Shown here piece after piece: positions 10,960-23,822 of a stretch of DNA of 64,000 nucleotides (the first letter of the stretch is position 1; each line of letters opens with the position of its first letter). Source of the DNA: Zygnema cylindricum (taxonomy: Eukaryota > Streptophyta > Zygnematophyceae > Zygnematales > Zygnemataceae). The stretch is taken from assembly GCA_037447655.1 (NCBI GenBank), contig JBBHKE010000463.1, positions 62,001 through 126,000 on the forward strand, given 5' to 3'. Under the pieces are notes generated by a model. The model saw only the letters and a program-made list of their open reading frames with translations. It did no database searches and was not told the origin of the DNA. The translations under genes were made by a program, and so were the position numbers.

Positions 10960-11810
10960 TAGCGTTGGGTATCGGGTAAATTCAAATCGCGATAATTTCG
11001 ATATCCAATATATCGAATATCGATCGAGCAGAATCCTCGATATATCGTACTGAGACCAACATAAATTATCACGATATATATCATGATATATAGTATTTTT
11101 TTTAATTTAATATTTTATATTTCTATATAATATGTAATTTTAGCGAAAAAGACAAATTGTCTGATACGCCACGTACGACGTAATTTTCGTTCCGTAACTT
11201 AAAGGTCGACGCCGCAAAATGTAACCAACAAAAAAATACTAGTTTTGTAATTCATATAATTACTTATTTGGGGTATAGTTACATCAGGAGGTCACTGTAA
11301 TAGTATGGACAACAAAATTTCTATATTACAAAGGCCTCGGTTACATCACGTATCGTCTGTAAACAAGTTTTTACATACGTGTTTTGATTTGAGTGGTTCC
11401 TTGTAAGTTGACGATCAAATCTCTAAAATCGTCAAAGATTTGAAAACCAACCATTTTCGTATGGAAATCCGTACTTGCCTATTATGTACGTGTACTTCGC
11501 AAGTGTACCGCGTCAATGTACCTCAGAGATCGCCTTCACTCTGCTGACTTTCAGGAAAAAACCGTATTTCTTTTCGGCAAAGATTTTACGGTCACCTTGT
11601 CTGAAGGCACGTGAATTTGGAGACCTTTGAAAATTTTCATTTTTTTTTTTAAATGCCTCGATATATTGGCGATACGATATATCGGCAATATATCTGTGGT
11701 GTATCGCGATATTTTGATTTTCGATATATTGAAGCGATATATCGATTATCGGGTACCTGAAATTCGATATATATCGAATATCGGAAAAAGGTCCTCGATA
11801 CCCGACACTA
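10960..11810. mobile_element. Divergent TATCGATA-rich hAT-like element
   Basis: The left end TAGCGTTGGGTATCGGGT and the right end ATACCCGACACTA are inverted and resemble the termini of the 32853-33755 element. Both subterminal regions are packed with ATATCGATAT-type motifs. Internal sequence (11100-11640) carries no recognisable transposase. Flanking octamers (AATTATAG and GTGCTAAC) do not match, so no target duplication supports the exact ends. Confidence 0.6.
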
Positions 11811-11880
11811 GTGCTAACCATAGTTACTGTGCTAACCATAGTTACAGTGCTAACCGTAGTTACAGTGTTAACCGTAGTTA
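11811..11880. repeat. About 17-18-bp tandem repeat (GTGCTAACCRTAGTTACA)
   Basis: Four imperfect units directly follow the right end of the hAT-like element. A related pair stands at 3500-3530, before E1. Confidence 0.85.
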
Positions 11881-12900
11881 CTACTATTCGTCAATTTCGG
11901 AAAAAAGTTGGAGTACATTTGTGCGCGTCCAGATGTCGGGCACGAATGTTGAATATTAGATAATTTTTTAGGGTTTGGATCACTACAAACTGAACCCGCT
12001 ACAATTTTCTATCCAAATCTTTTTACCCAAAATAATTCATCACTGGACGAAACTTCAGGCAATGGTAGTCATATAGAAGTGATAACGTGCCAAACTCGAA
12101 CTTAAGTAAAGTTAAGACAACTGAATACTGTTTCATATGTATTCCTTTTTGGGTTTCCACCATGGTATGAACCTTCATCCCATGGTAATCATATACAGGA
12201 GCATAATAGTACCAAGGTGTAGAGTGCACCTAAAGTTCAGTTCCATCTACATATCATCAGCTTTCTCCTTCAGTCTCCTTTCCCTTACTTCTCTCAATCT
12301 GCTCAGTACTGCTTTCTTCTTTCCACCTTTAATTCAGTTTGCCTTCTGTTGTAATCTGACTAAATTACGGGAATGGTCACGTGCTAAATGTTTCTTTCAA
12401 TCTTGTTCGTTTTTTCTTTTTTTTTCTTTTACACATTATTCACCACATTGTAATTAGCTCAATGCCAAACCACGTCAGAAATTGTAGTTATGTACGTGTA
12501 TTTGGTCCAATCGTACTTGTTTTGTATTTTAGTCATTTACCTTCTTCGTCTTTGGCCTTGGCGTATTTTTTGTACTAAGTTGATGCAACCGAATGCCCAC
12601 AATCATTTGTATATTTGTTTTATTTTTCTTGACCTAAATATAAGACCCAACAGTCAAATGTGGGAAACTAATTTGCCGAATGTCTTTTATGAATACTACA
12701 TCTCCTTTTTGTAACAAATGCAGTGATTGGGTGCTCGACAATTTTATTTGGGTACAACATTGCATTTTTTCATTATGTTGCGTTCTCCACTCCATAGATA
12801 GCGGTTTTCCCGGTCCTGGACAACATATTCTGGCAAATTTCTGTTCAGTTTTTCAACTCTATTCTTCTATAAGTCTCATTTGGCTTTTTTGGTCATCAAA
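11881..12900. other. No gene seen
   Basis: AT-rich sequence with T-rich runs and no coding or repeat signal I can support. Open frames are short and of skewed composition. Confidence 0.4.
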
Positions 12901-12920
12901 ATATGATGATGATGATCGTA

Positions 12921-13110
12921 CTTCGCGACAACACCTGCTCCCCGTAAACATGTACCTCCGGATCCTGTCTTTTTCTCCATCACTTCGCGACAACACCTGC
13001 TCCCCGTAAACATGTACGTTCGTATCCTGTCTTTTCCTCCATCACTTCGCGACAACACCTGCTCCCCGTAAACATGTACCTCCAGATCCGGCCTCCGGCC
13101 GCTGCCAACC
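12921..13110 (+). repeat. 62-bp tandem 5' monomers of E3
   Basis: Units starting CTTCGCGACAACACCTGCTC occur at 12921, 12983 and 13045, a period of 62 bp. In mouse L1 and some other elements such 5' monomers act as promoter (family knowledge); promoter activity here is inference. Confidence 0.9.
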
Positions 13111-13236
13111 GCACGCATACGGGCAAAATCCTAGGTGCGACCTCCTTCTGTAATCCTTAAGCTCCTTCCACTTCCAGTCCACGCTAGAAACCCCTTTCCC
13201 CCCACTAACATGACACACACCTCAAACCCTAACGCC

Positions 13237-13282
13237 AAGAACACACACACACACACACACGCTCAAACACACACACACAACC
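13237..13282. repeat. (AC)n microsatellite
   Basis: An interrupted AC run in the 5' leader of E3. Confidence 0.9.
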
Positions 13283-14042
13283 GGAAAAAAAAGGATTCAG
13301 TCCCACTACCATTTCCACCATCTATTTCCCATGGTTTCCTTTCCTCCTTCCCATTTCACCCTTCTTCTCCCTCTATCTCGTCCCATGCTTCTCCCTCTCA
13401 TTCAATAACCATGTCCGACAGTGCACCGTCGCCTCTTCTCCCTCGTTCACCTCCTCCACCTAAACCTCGCACACAAGCCTCAACACGGATAGAATGTACC
13501 GGGGGTCGTAACCATTTTCGCGACCGGTGCCGGTATTGTCCGACATACAAAGAGTTGTCAACAATTTTTGGCCTTGAGTGACCCATTCCTCTCGTACCCT
13601 TTCTTCCACAACACTCCTGTCCGGACCTACGAGCGAAGATTGGGCATTTGAACGCGATTTAGAGTGCTCGGAGCTTATGATTTGCCCCCCCCCCCTTCCG
13701 CGATTATACACCCGAATTCAGTTGGTTGTGCAGATTATCGTACAAGACCCCCTCCACCTTTGTCCCGTATTTATTCGGATCTCGCGGATGTTGGACCTTG
13801 GCACCTCTTTTTCATGTTCTCACTTTGGGTTCTAGTCTTACCTGGCCATGGCGGTGGTAGCGGGGCCCGAGAAACTATGGCTCGATGTCGACAATTCCTT
13901 TGAGGCGATTGACGAGCCCTTCATGCTGAGCACAAGGATCAAGTTGCGAGTGCTTCTTTCACACCACATCGTACATCTCGGACTTCAAATATGCCATCCT
14001 CCTATCGTTGTGCGGTTCATTTGGGCCGAGTTGGTGAGCCTA

Positions 14043-16800
14043 AATGAAATTGGAACTTTGACACCTGACGGCTGTAGACTTATGTACAACTTTGTGACGG
14101 TTGAAGTCTGTTACAAAATTGGTGACGCCAACAAAAACAATGACCATTGTAGACGACTAGAATTTTGTAATTTTGTGACATGGCAGATGTTTAAAGTTTT
14201 GTGACATTGTGAAGCTATGCTCTCTTGTGACAACGTCAACGTCACACATTCAAGAACTTTCGGCCATGGCTACGAGATTTCGTTTTTCTACTTTTCTCAC
14301 TCGACTTGCCATCAAAATATACATAAAGGTAGTCAAAATAATTATTTTTCAAAAATCTTACATTTCATACAAGTATTGTCGCGCCTCATTCAAATAAATG
14401 TGAGATAAAGGTGATAATGTGAGATAAAAGTGATAGTGTGAGATAAAAGTGATACTGTGAGATAAAAGGGATAATGTGAGATAAAAGTGAAAGTGTGAGA
14501 GGGAGAGGAGAGAGGCGACAACGTCGCATAATTTTGCAAAAGACCCATGAGTGCAATACCTTCGATTATTGTTGAGGATCAGGACAACTCAACAGTCTTG
14601 TTAAGATTTATAGAATCGGGGGATAAAATGGACGATTCCATTAAAAGGATTGATGAGCTGGCCAAGATCTGAACTTGGGACTTTTCACTTTAGCTATGAA
14701 AGCACTACCACTGTGCAACCAAATGTTATGTTGGTGGGTCCAATTTTCTATAGGTTTTTATGTGGATTTTTATCACAATTCCGCGTATCGATCGGCACGT
14801 TCTACGTATGTCAACAAGTCTCACTCAAAGGAAGTTAAACAACACATTCTCACAAATCACAACAATCACATTGGCCAAATATAAATATAGTAAGCCGAAG
14901 GTTTGTTCACATTACATCCTCTCACTATCTCTCACCAAGTCTCATCTACGACACATAATACTTGCAAGAAAGACTTCTACATATATGAGGAAAACACGGA
15001 TGACTTAGCCAACGCTTCACCTTCCACGGACGCGACTAACTCATAACATACACTTGGCACCGAAATCGTGCAAACAGGCGCGGCTAACAAAACATAAATT
15101 TTCCAAAACTAAGTCGCGCACCGACAAATACATTGTAGCCGGTTCTATACACTAAACAATTCCATAACCGTACAATGCATGAAGAGTTACACATCAAGTA
15201 ACAAATGTTCAAACGTAATAACACCAAAACAAAACAGTGCATGAACTAGCGCACAAAATTAACTCACATAAACATCGGGATGACAAAAATTCGGAAATTC
15301 ACCCAATATCCTAACAGTTGTACCCTCGGCGTTTCAACATTAGGGCCAAATCCTCTTCAGAGTTGAAGGAGAAACTAAGTTAAATCACAATTAGGTAAGT
15401 TAACACATAATTAGCTTAGTGGGACAAGCTATGGCTGACGCAACATTTTGTGTATCAAGTCTATTTTGTGATGCTCTATGATTTTTAAAATTTCTCACTT
15501 TGTATTGTTTCTTATTGGGTGTTAGTGGGATAAATGGAGTGAGAAAATAAGGCGCAACTATCTTTTTTGTATTGAAAAAAATGGCCTCCGCTAATGTATG
15601 ACTTTATCCAAAGAACTCATTGTCTTTGGAATATGATTGCTTTCGTTGTGTAATGTTATTGTTCGAATGATTTTTATAACGATCCATTTAATAGGATCAG
15701 AGCATGTGTCGTGCTCTAAACGCTTTTTCATCTTGACTATGATAGGGGAAATCAAGAATAAGTCTTTCCCCTTCACTCCCTCATGAACTTTCCCTCTTTC
15801 GGAAACTTGTGATGATACACTAAAACCCCCAAAGGAAAAATAAGAAAGTAATTTTGGCTTTGTGAAACCTCCTCCTCTCGTTCCTCCAAATGAACATTTG
15901 TCATTTCTTTTCACGCCTATATTTGTTGTACGTATTGGTTAGTACAATAATACTTTTGATTTGTGTTAGCGATTTTGTTCGACTTGCCATTTTATAATTC
16001 TTTGAGTCCTTATTTAGAATTAGAGTGTTCTAATCTAATCCGTGGACAGATGGCAAATATTTAGAATTTTTTTGGAGGCGCACGCTAACATGTGCCGTGC
16101 CATTGCTGATGTATTTTTTAACTGAAACCGTGGATTTGTGTAACTATCAATACATGAGAAATCGAAGGGATTGCGGAGATTTTAGAGAAGAAATTGTAGT
16201 TTTGATTTTTATATTAATATGAGATTTTTTTCGAAATGTCCTCTTAATGTTGATGCAATGTGTTGTAAGTTTGATAAATATCATTGCTTCTTCTGCCAAA
16301 TTTCATGTTAGTTGAGATTTGTATCGATCCTTTCAAGTTAAAGCAATGCAGGCTTGCAATAGTCTCTTTGTATCATTTCATTTTGTCAATTGCAATTGCT
16401 TTGTATGTTAAAATAGGGAGTGAAAAAAACATCAGTTTCAAGTACTCAAGTGTCTGCGTGAACATGTACTGGTGCTGAATTGTGCAATAGGCGTACACAA
16501 CAGTACCAATTCAATAGAATTTTGTAAAAACTTGACGAGCAATCCGTTGACTACATTTGAATTGTGAAAAAATGTAAGCAACCCGTTATACTTTTGTCAC
16601 GCTATTTTGTCACACTTATTGACACCAACTAAAACAACAATAAAGACAACCATCCAAATGTTACGCTTCTTACACTGAACGCATCACATGTAATAAATAT
16701 TGTAGGGCCCAAGTGAAGGTTAACCATTGAATAGCAACCTCTTCTTTCTCTTTAACTCCTTTGAAATATCAAAAAGAGCACCCAAGAGCTGCAACTCTGA
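14043..16800. other. No gene seen; one short tandem repeat
   Basis: AT-rich sequence without recognisable coding content. At 14399-14510 a roughly 21-bp unit (GTGAGATAAAAGTGATA) is repeated about five times. A minus-strand frame at 15591-15914 (107 codons) matches no family I know and may be chance. Confidence 0.45.
14399..14510. repeat. 21-bp tandem repeat, about five units
   Basis: Units of GTGAGATAAAAGTGATA-type sequence with small changes; function unknown. Confidence 0.9.
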
Positions 16801-16814
16801 TACCTGCATAGATC

Positions 16815-16985
16815 CTCAGAATGGGCTGCTTGCAAGAAGCCTTTAGGATAACCCTGACCCCTTTGTGTTTTAGCAAGAATAATTACCACCCTGGCAGACA
16901 AAAACTCTAACCACCTTCACGCTTGTGAAAGGAAGACTCCCTTGTGTCGATAGCAAAAAAAATCTCTAAATTTGCTCCTCTGAGC
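16815..16985. repeat. Second copy of the 170-bp dispersed repeat
   Basis: Matches 9465-9640 over nearly its full length in the same orientation. It also forms the C-terminal end of a 148-codon minus-strand frame (16907-17353), which I do not recognise. That frame may be a composite of this repeat and unrelated DNA rather than a gene. Confidence 0.65.
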
Positions 16986-17547
16986 AGTAAGTTATGGAGG
17001 GTTAGAGTTGACCTTTTGCACACAAGTTCTCTGGGTGAGAGGGTCCTATCTACCAATTTTTTCAAAGTCTTATCTCTCTCTAAAACTCTATCTACTGATG
17101 TACGACACCAATCATATGACACTGCCGTACACAAAAGTACAGCTGGCGGTATACTTTCTATACGGATATTGTTGACATGGCCTGAATGGCGACACATGTC
17201 ATATCTGAATTCGTTCTCGTAATCCCCGGAGATGCCGCGATCCAATGTTATTGTGCCACGTGTCATCCGATACGGCGATGACCAGAAACCACTGAGATTC
17301 TTATCCGCGATCTCGACATTCTTCCCGACTGTCCAATTGAATGCAGATTTCACACGTAGCCGTCATAAATACATGCGCGGAATTTGTTTCGTTTAAATAA
17401 ACAAATGCGCGGTACTTGTTTCTTATCCCTACCGTAGTCCGTACTTTTACATAACTGACTCTATGTATCCCGTAAACAGTTGTCGTTAAATGAATTATCC
17501 TACGTCGTAACATTTAAATAGCTAACAAACCCTATAACATGTAACTC

Positions 17548-17633
17548 TAGTCCTAGACTTAATGGATAAGTCTACCGGCTACAGGCGGCGCTAACGGACG
17601 GCAGGTACCAAGTTCAAATCCTAGGTCAACCAA
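17548..17633 (+). repeat. tRNA-like sequence (possible SINE head)
   Basis: GACTTAATGGATAAGTC forms a tRNA-Arg-like D arm. About 45 bases on, AGTTCAAATCC resembles a Pol III B box, followed by GGTCAACCA. The anticodon arm is poorly formed and the acceptor stem does not close cleanly, so this is not a functional tRNA. It could be the head of a tRNA-derived SINE or a pseudogene; compare 26060-26136. Confidence 0.4.
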
Positions 17634-18077
17634 CTCCCCTTTTAGTAAATAAACTAACTTTCCGTAAATCAACTAATCTATTTCCCGTAAATCTATGGAT
17701 AGCATAGGTAGCCATGGCTGTAGCTTCCTCTCCAACTTCTCAGTGACTGCAACAAGTGTGGGAGTTAGAGTGAGAAGTTAGAGGCAGACCGCCTCGACTT
17801 CTTTTCTGCATTTCATTTTAGACCTAGAAATACTAAAAAAAACCATTAATTTCTACATGAGCACAATTCTCTCTTTCAATCGGGCTATTATTGATTTCAC
17901 GCCCTTAAAACTTTAAAAAAGTTGAAAGGAGACGGTATGGAGAGATATAATGAAGAAGAAGAGGGAGAGAGAAAAGAAGTGTGCTCTCTTTCTCCTTACC
18001 TCTCTCTATCCCACTCCTCTTTTTCCCTCTCTCTCCCTTTCCCTTACCCTCTCCCTCCCCTTCTCTCACCCTCTCCC
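17634..18077. other. No gene seen; pyrimidine-rich segment
   Basis: AT-rich sequence followed by a CTCTCCC-rich tract (about 17980-18080) that borders the 3' end of the minus-strand copia remnant. The tract produces low-complexity open frames. Confidence 0.4.
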
Positions 18078-18084
18078 TCAGTAT

Positions 18085-18509
18085 TCGATACTAAAGCATT
18101 TTAATACTTCTGTTGCATATTTCTGTTGATTCATGTAGACTGTATAAACATCGGTTTTGATTTTTATGCCAAGTAGGTAACTTAACTCTCCAAGGTCAGT
18201 CGTCTCAAATTTGCTGTTCATGAACCGTTTGACCTTTTCAATCTCGGATGGCAGATAACCAAACACAGTCATATCAACGACATAAACTGAGACAATCACT
18301 AAGTATTTGTCTTCCCCAATAGTGTAAACAACTCTATCTGTGTGACATCTCTCAAAACCCTCTTTTCTGATGTCGTTGTCAAGTTTGATGTTCCTACACC
18401 TAGGACTTTGTTTTAGACCGTAAATGGATTTGTGTAGTTTACACACCATGTGTTCTTTTCTTGGTTCTATCATGCCCTCTGGTTGTTCCATGTAGACTTC
18501 TTCATCCAA
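18085..18509 (-). pseudogene. Copia reverse transcriptase fragment
   Basis: The frame contains EVYMEQPEG, HMVCKLHKSIYGLKQSPR, then VSVYVVDM at the position where active copia enzymes have YVDD. The catalytic Asp pair is therefore damaged. SEIEKVKRFMNSKFETTDLG and YLLGIKI follow, after which homology ends at the boundary with the pyrimidine-rich segment. Confidence 0.85.
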
Positions 18510-19559
18510 ATCCCCATTAAAAAATACACTTTTGATATCTAGTTGTGCATACCCCTTGCTGCCCCTAAGGCTATTACACTTTTGAGACTATTAAATTTCA
18601 CTACTGGTGAGAATATCTTAGTGTAATCAACCCCCTCTTCCTGAAAATACCCTTTAGCTACCAACCTCGCTTTATATCTTTCCACTGACCCATGTTACTT
18701 CCTCTTAATCTTAAAGACCCATTTACACCCCACAATATTTTTCTCTTTTGGGCGTTCTAGTAAGGTCTAAGTTTTGTTTTTTATCAGTGAGTAATATTCT
18801 AATTCTATTGCCATTTTCCATTTTTGAGAATTAGAACTCTCCAAAGCTAAGGTTTGCCGTTTCCCCTATTGCCCCCATTAAACAATAAGCTAAACCCACA
18901 TCTCTCATTTCTTCAATGAGTCGTTTTATTTTAGCTCGTATCCAATTAGAAACTCTTTGAGGAGTAACCTCCAATCTTGATTGTTGAATCAGATTCTGAG
19001 AGGTTGTAATTTGTGAAGGCTATGTCGGTAACTTCTCCACTGGTAAAGATTGAAAGGTTGATGTTCCACCGGGAACGAAAGGTTGATGTTCTACCGGGGA
19101 TGACAGAAGTTTGAATTGAAATAAAAATTAGCATGGATGACGACGGCTCCACTACAAGTTCTCTACGTGGAGTACCTGGTGTTTGTGGAAACCCACTTTC
19201 CAAATCTTCCTCATTGTTAAAGGCAACAACGACAGTCTCTTGGTCTTCATACCCAGGGTCAAAACTACCCCTCACATCTGAAATTCATCCCTTTCCTTCA
19301 TCTACAGTCACATCTCGACTAACATGAACTTTCTCTGTAACTGGGTCATAAATTGTGCAAGCCGTTCTATTTATGTTATAACCTACAAAGACACTAGTCC
19401 AACTTTTCTCTTCAAATTTCTTTCTTTTATATGTTGGGATGTTTTTTCCTTCCAATTTTTTTCGTCAAATTTCTTTCTTTTATGTGTTATGATGTTTTAT
19501 GCTTACAATTTTTTTAAAATGTTTAACATTTGGGTTAAAGCCTGACCAAGCTTCTTCAA

Positions 19560-20600
19560 GTGTAATATCTTTTAGAGAAGTACTTTGAGAACGATTTTTC
19601 AGATAAACTGCAGTAAAGATAGCTTCAACCCATTGGGTTTGATTGAGTTTTGCATATGTATTAAACAACGTGCAATTTCAGCCAAAGTTCGATTAAGTCT
19701 TTCTATTACTCCGTTTTATTGCGGACTATAAGCTACTGCAAATTCTTGTTGTATCCCCCAAGTTTAGCAATTTTCTTTAAAAGCATTGGAGGTATATTCC
19801 CCCCCATTATTTGACCTTAAAATTTGGATCCGCTCTCCTGCCTGGTTTTCTACCATCGTTTTAAACTCTCTAAATTTCTCAAGGGCTTCACTTTTGAATT
19901 TTATGTAATACACCCATACTTTTCTAGTGCACTCGTCCTGAAACGTGATGAAAAATCTAAAAACTCCATGACTTAAGGTGTGAGGACGGCTTAAGTCAAA
20001 ATGAATAAGCTCCGCCTTCCTTCTATGTTTGGGTTCATTATCTTTATGAAAAGAAGCCTTCTTTGCTTACCTTGAGCACATCGTTCACACGCCTTAAGGT
20101 TGTCATTGGCGTTGACGTCCTCAAGTCCTCGAAGCATCTTCTTTTTTTCGATGAGTCGTTTGAGATTGTGCTTTCCTAGATGACCAAATCAATGATGCCA
20201 TAGCTCCAAAGTCTGTGCTTCTTTACTGAAATTCATCTGTGCATCTTTATCATCCAAACGTAGAGCAAAAATACCCCCCTTTGGATATCCAAGAGCGATT
20301 AGCTTTCCCTCACTTCTGATTTTACAACACTCATTTTTCTTTTTCTCAAATTTGACTTTTATTCAACTCCTTATAGCATGCATAACACTAAAAAGGTTAT
20401 GTTTTAAACCTGGTTAGTGTAAAACATCTTTTAGATGCCCTTTATGACTTCCAGTATCACAATGTAGCTCTAACTTAACCTCACCTACAAAACTGGTCTT
20501 TAGAATCTTATCATCTGCCAGTACAGTTCGTCGAGGATTTTGTAATGTTGTGGGAGAAGAAAAGATGGACTTGTCTTTACACATATGATGAGACGCTCCA
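19560..20600 (-). pseudogene. Copia protease-integrase remains
   Basis: Read across frames on the minus strand: a protease-like segment near 20600-20430, then an integrase core with ITFQDECTRKVWVYY (about 19930), LRSN-GGEYTSNAF (about 19830-19790) and NGVIERLNRTLAEIAR (about 19715-19670). Stops interrupt all parts. Confidence 0.7.
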
Positions 20601-20604
20601 AAAT

Positions 20605-20950
20605 CTACAATCCATTTACTTTTCTGAGCATTTGATTGTGTGAAGAAAAGTTCAGTCTCACCTTGAATGGTTTGTTTTTGTCTTTGCTACGACAAAATGA
20701 AGACTTGTGACTTGGTTTTCCACAACTGTAACAAAGAATATTTTTTTTGAATTTTTCAGTCTCTTTCTTTTTGAATCTTCTTTTTGAATCTATAGTCAAA
20801 AGTCTGATGATCGGTTTTTCCACATATAGCACAAGCAGTTACTAACTCAGTGTGCTTTAGTGACTGTTTACCTTTGGCATAAAGAGCTCCATCAGACTCT
20901 TTTTCCTCCTTCCTTCTAATTCGACTTCTTCTTGAATGAAATGATGACAT
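20605..20950 (-). pseudogene. Copia gag zinc-knuckle region
   Basis: Two knuckles are visible in two frames: CAICGKTDHQTFDYRF (a degenerate CCHC whose final Cys is Tyr) and CYSCGKPSHKSSFC (an intact CCHC), embedded in Lys-rich sequence. They bind RNA in Gag proteins (family knowledge). Confidence 0.75.
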
Positions 20951-20973
20951 ACTGCATCAAAGTCTTTAGAAGG

Positions 20974-21519
20974 CTAACTTTTCAAAGCCGTGATCATCAT
21001 AGCATATTGTGATGGCAATGACCTAAACAGTGTGAGGATCAAGTCATCATCATTCAGTTTTCTGCAGACTGTGGCTAGGTATAACTTAAGCTCTTTCAGT
21101 CTATTTATATGAGTTTCCATAGTATCTCCACTCTCCATACAAAAGTCCAGCAATTTGTTCTTTAATTGCATAATATTGGACGGATTAGTACGCCCATGTA
21201 ATGTCTTTAATTTATCCCATATAGCCTTAGGTTTATCCAATTCCACTATATGTAGAACTTGACTGTCTTGGACCCCTAAAAAACTTAATGTCGCTACCTC
21301 TTCTTCCCATCTACCATATCTTGCTGCCGCTAAAACTTCAGTAGGTTTATTTTCATTGCCTGCTACAATACCCCCATAATTCTTAAATTTTAGAATTCGG
21401 GTGATCTTAGCTTTCCACAGTAAATAATCACTACCATTAAATTTCTGGATGTCTGTAATTTTACCTAAAGCAATGAAACCATGTTGAGATTTTGAAAAAA
21501 AAGCCATAGGATCGATCAA
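20974..21519 (-). pseudogene. Copia Gag domain, 181 codons open
   Basis: The frame starts MIDPMAFFSK and contains KFNGSDYLLWKAKITRIL, AIWDKLKTLHGR, LKNKLLDFCMESGDTMETHI and LILTLFRSLPSQYAMMITAL. These are the conserved blocks of the retrotransposon gag/UBN2 family. It is open for its full length but followed by a frameshifted knuckle region. Confidence 0.85.
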
Positions 21520-22030
21520 TTACAAGATAAGAAGTTAAAGAAAAAAACTCTCTATGTGAGAAGACACGCTTAACTATTGAACAAGAAAGAAAATTGATTG
21601 ATTACACGACAAAATAAGCACTCAATGCCAAAATAGCAGTAGGGAAAATTTGGAGAGAAACATTTAGTAGATTGATGATTAATTTTCAATGTAAGCATGA
21701 GTACATTTTATATGTCTAGATGATGTAGGTACTACGCTACTTGTCTTTCGCGTAAAGAAGTAAAATCTTAACTTGAGAACTACGTAGTTGAATCAACGGT
21801 CACAATTTGCTACGTGTCGTACACTCAAAATATTCGGTATTTAAACTTGACGTACACTAGGTGTAAACGGCTACACTTCGTCAACTTTTAACGTCTACGC
21901 AAATGTAACTTGACGTCTATTCAACTGTACCGAACCGTATAGGACTTATTTGACTTCTCTCTCACGTTACAATATTTTGACTTTATTTGACTACTGGTCT
22001 TTAGGAGGAAATGGCACAAAATTCTAACAA

Positions 22031-23687
22031 TCCTTATACTTTAAGAAGCGTAGAATTATGACAACTTTGTCGTTTGCTATTTGCATATGAAAGGCAATGT
22101 TGACAAGCACGTCCAAAATTAAACCGATCAAGCACATCTATTCACATGTTAAAGATAGTCAACGGACAGACCGTTAAATCATAACACAATGTTACCAAAT
22201 TAGAAATATTGTGGACATCGATTGCACAATTTAGTACAAGCTTATGTCAGCGCCTGACCCAACTAAAGTGACACACGCGCTTACCATTTCCATGTGATAA
22301 TCAATTGTGAGATCCATCATTGAAGATTAAAGAGTAAAAAGGTAATCAATTTTAATCGCAATCAAATCATACTCTGTATACCATTTATGGCAGTGTATGT
22401 ACTTTTTATACATTTATGGCAATGTATGTACTTTTTGACAGGAAATCCTATGTAGAGCAAAACTAGGTTTTCAAAACGGTATTCCATTCTTGCACCATTG
22501 TCCACCACCATTGTTCAAAAAGTTGAAAAATGTCTACGTAATTTTTCAAATACCAACAAATTTGATGTCAATGGCAAGTTAAGAGCGCAAGACCTAAAAG
22601 TATGAACCTTAGTCACCTTTAATGTTGTTCAAATTTAAAACAAAATGGAACTACTGTTTGAATACACTAGACGTCACCCAGAATTAATTCAAAGTTTAAA
22701 GGACAAACACATAATTATTGAACTGCTCTCGAGTTTACCCAAGTGGACGAGAAGGTAAAAGTTGAAATTCTATGACCACCGGTGTAGGTGGAGCTGCAGC
22801 AATAGTAGTAGAAGTAGACATGACTCAAACAGAAGCTTAACAAGAATCCGATCAAATACCCGTTTTCCACTCACTATAGAATCTGACACATAAGTTCAAA
22901 TTATACCAAATTTAGCATACACTCAGATCACCATTACACACTGTCAATTCCCAAAATTGCAGCAGAATTGAACTTGTTAACCATAAGATATGAACTTTGC
23001 AAGTTTCCCAAACTTTGCCCTTTGGAGTTTCATTAATCCCAAATTTGGATATAAAATATTTCTATGTACTAAACTTCATACACTGAGTGAGTATCAATTG
23101 CTCATTGACCAATCAAGTGTCTGCACCTGAAAAAGTGGTACTCATACTTCCAAAAACCTATTTGCAACTAGCCTAAAGCTAAATAGTGAAACACTATTTT
23201 TTAATGTACGACACTACAAAAATATGTTTGTTTACGTATTCACAATTTGGCCCCTTTCACATAATGTTGCTGTTTAGTTAACAACAACCAAATAAGTCCG
23301 ACCGGATGTGGTTAATTTGTACGAATATCTGGAGTGCTTACAAATCACCTCGTCACCTGTGGTCCCCACTTAAATCTTTGCCATTAGTTTGGTTAAAATC
23401 AACGTCTGGTATTTGTCCTTTACAATTGTTTTCCTAGATGTTCTATTCACTTTACGTCCTCTGATTCGTCAAATTCACTTGTGCGATATGTGACATGTGT
23501 TAAGAGCCATTCCGCACTTTTGCGTTGTCTGTAATGCTGACGCGTGTTTATGTGACCGTACGATATAATCCACAGTTACTACTTCAATGTCACACTATTT
23601 AAGGTATGTATTACATCCAACCAGACATATATTCCTAGTTATAATCCCCCCCTCACACCCCTATCTACTGACGACAATGCTTTAAAA
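22031..23687 (-). other. Unassigned stretch, probably LTR of the adjacent minus-strand copia
   Basis: No coding signal. On the minus strand the sequence begins TGTTGGTTTTAAAGCATTG right after a TTTAGGGGAG polypurine tract at the end of an RNase H remnant (23688-23822). The first part should therefore be a 3' LTR. I could not find its other end or a second copy. Confidence 0.45.
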
Positions 23688-23822
23688 CCAACACTCCCCT
23701 AAAGCTTTACATTCAATTATTCACTCAAACCAATAACGTTTACTTAAGTTGCAGGTAGAGCTTTAGTTAGCATATCTGCAACCATATTTTCATCAGGCAA
23801 ATAACACAATTTTAGGACTCTT
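23688..23822 (-). pseudogene. C-terminal end of a copia RNase H domain
   Basis: Minus-strand reading gives RVLKLCYLPDENMVADMLTK and ALPAT, followed by a stop and a polypurine tract. It is closely similar to the RNase H end of the element at 46690-46830. Upstream it is cut at 23822 by a foreign sequence starting TGTCAAGCTCG. Confidence 0.8.

Larger units (their letters stand above)
12905..14042 (+). mobile_element. E3: 5' part of a third RT/REL element
   Basis: It begins with a 62-bp tandem repeat (units at 12921, 12983 and 13045) related to the GC-rich 5' repeats of E1. It then has the Pro/Ser-rich leader MSDSAPSPLLPRSPPPPKPR (13411 on), finger remains, and the AFERDLECS/ALH-type segment matching E2 up to about 14042. 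There it stops abruptly. The copy therefore keeps the 5' end and lacks RT and 3' end, the reverse of the usual 5' truncation of non-LTR elements. A deletion or later rearrangement is the simplest explanation. Confidence 0.75.
18078..22030 (-). mobile_element. Decayed Ty1/copia element, truncated in RT
   Basis: Minus-strand order: candidate 5' LTR (about 22030 down to 21620, starting TGTTAGAATTTTGTG), gag (21519-20974), zinc knuckles (about 20850 and 20720), protease and integrase remains (20600-19550), a linker, and RT up to 18085, where it stops. The RNase H domain and 3' LTR are missing. Many stops and frameshifts are present. The order gag-PR-IN-RT is diagnostic of copia elements. Confidence 0.8.

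Noticed and set aside
16907-17353. 148-codon minus-strand frame as a gene
   Set aside because: Its end is made of the dispersed 170-bp repeat. No family is recognised and there is no splice or start support.
17548-17633. Functional tRNA gene
   Set aside because: The acceptor stem and anticodon arm do not fold properly; only D-arm and B-box resemblance remain.
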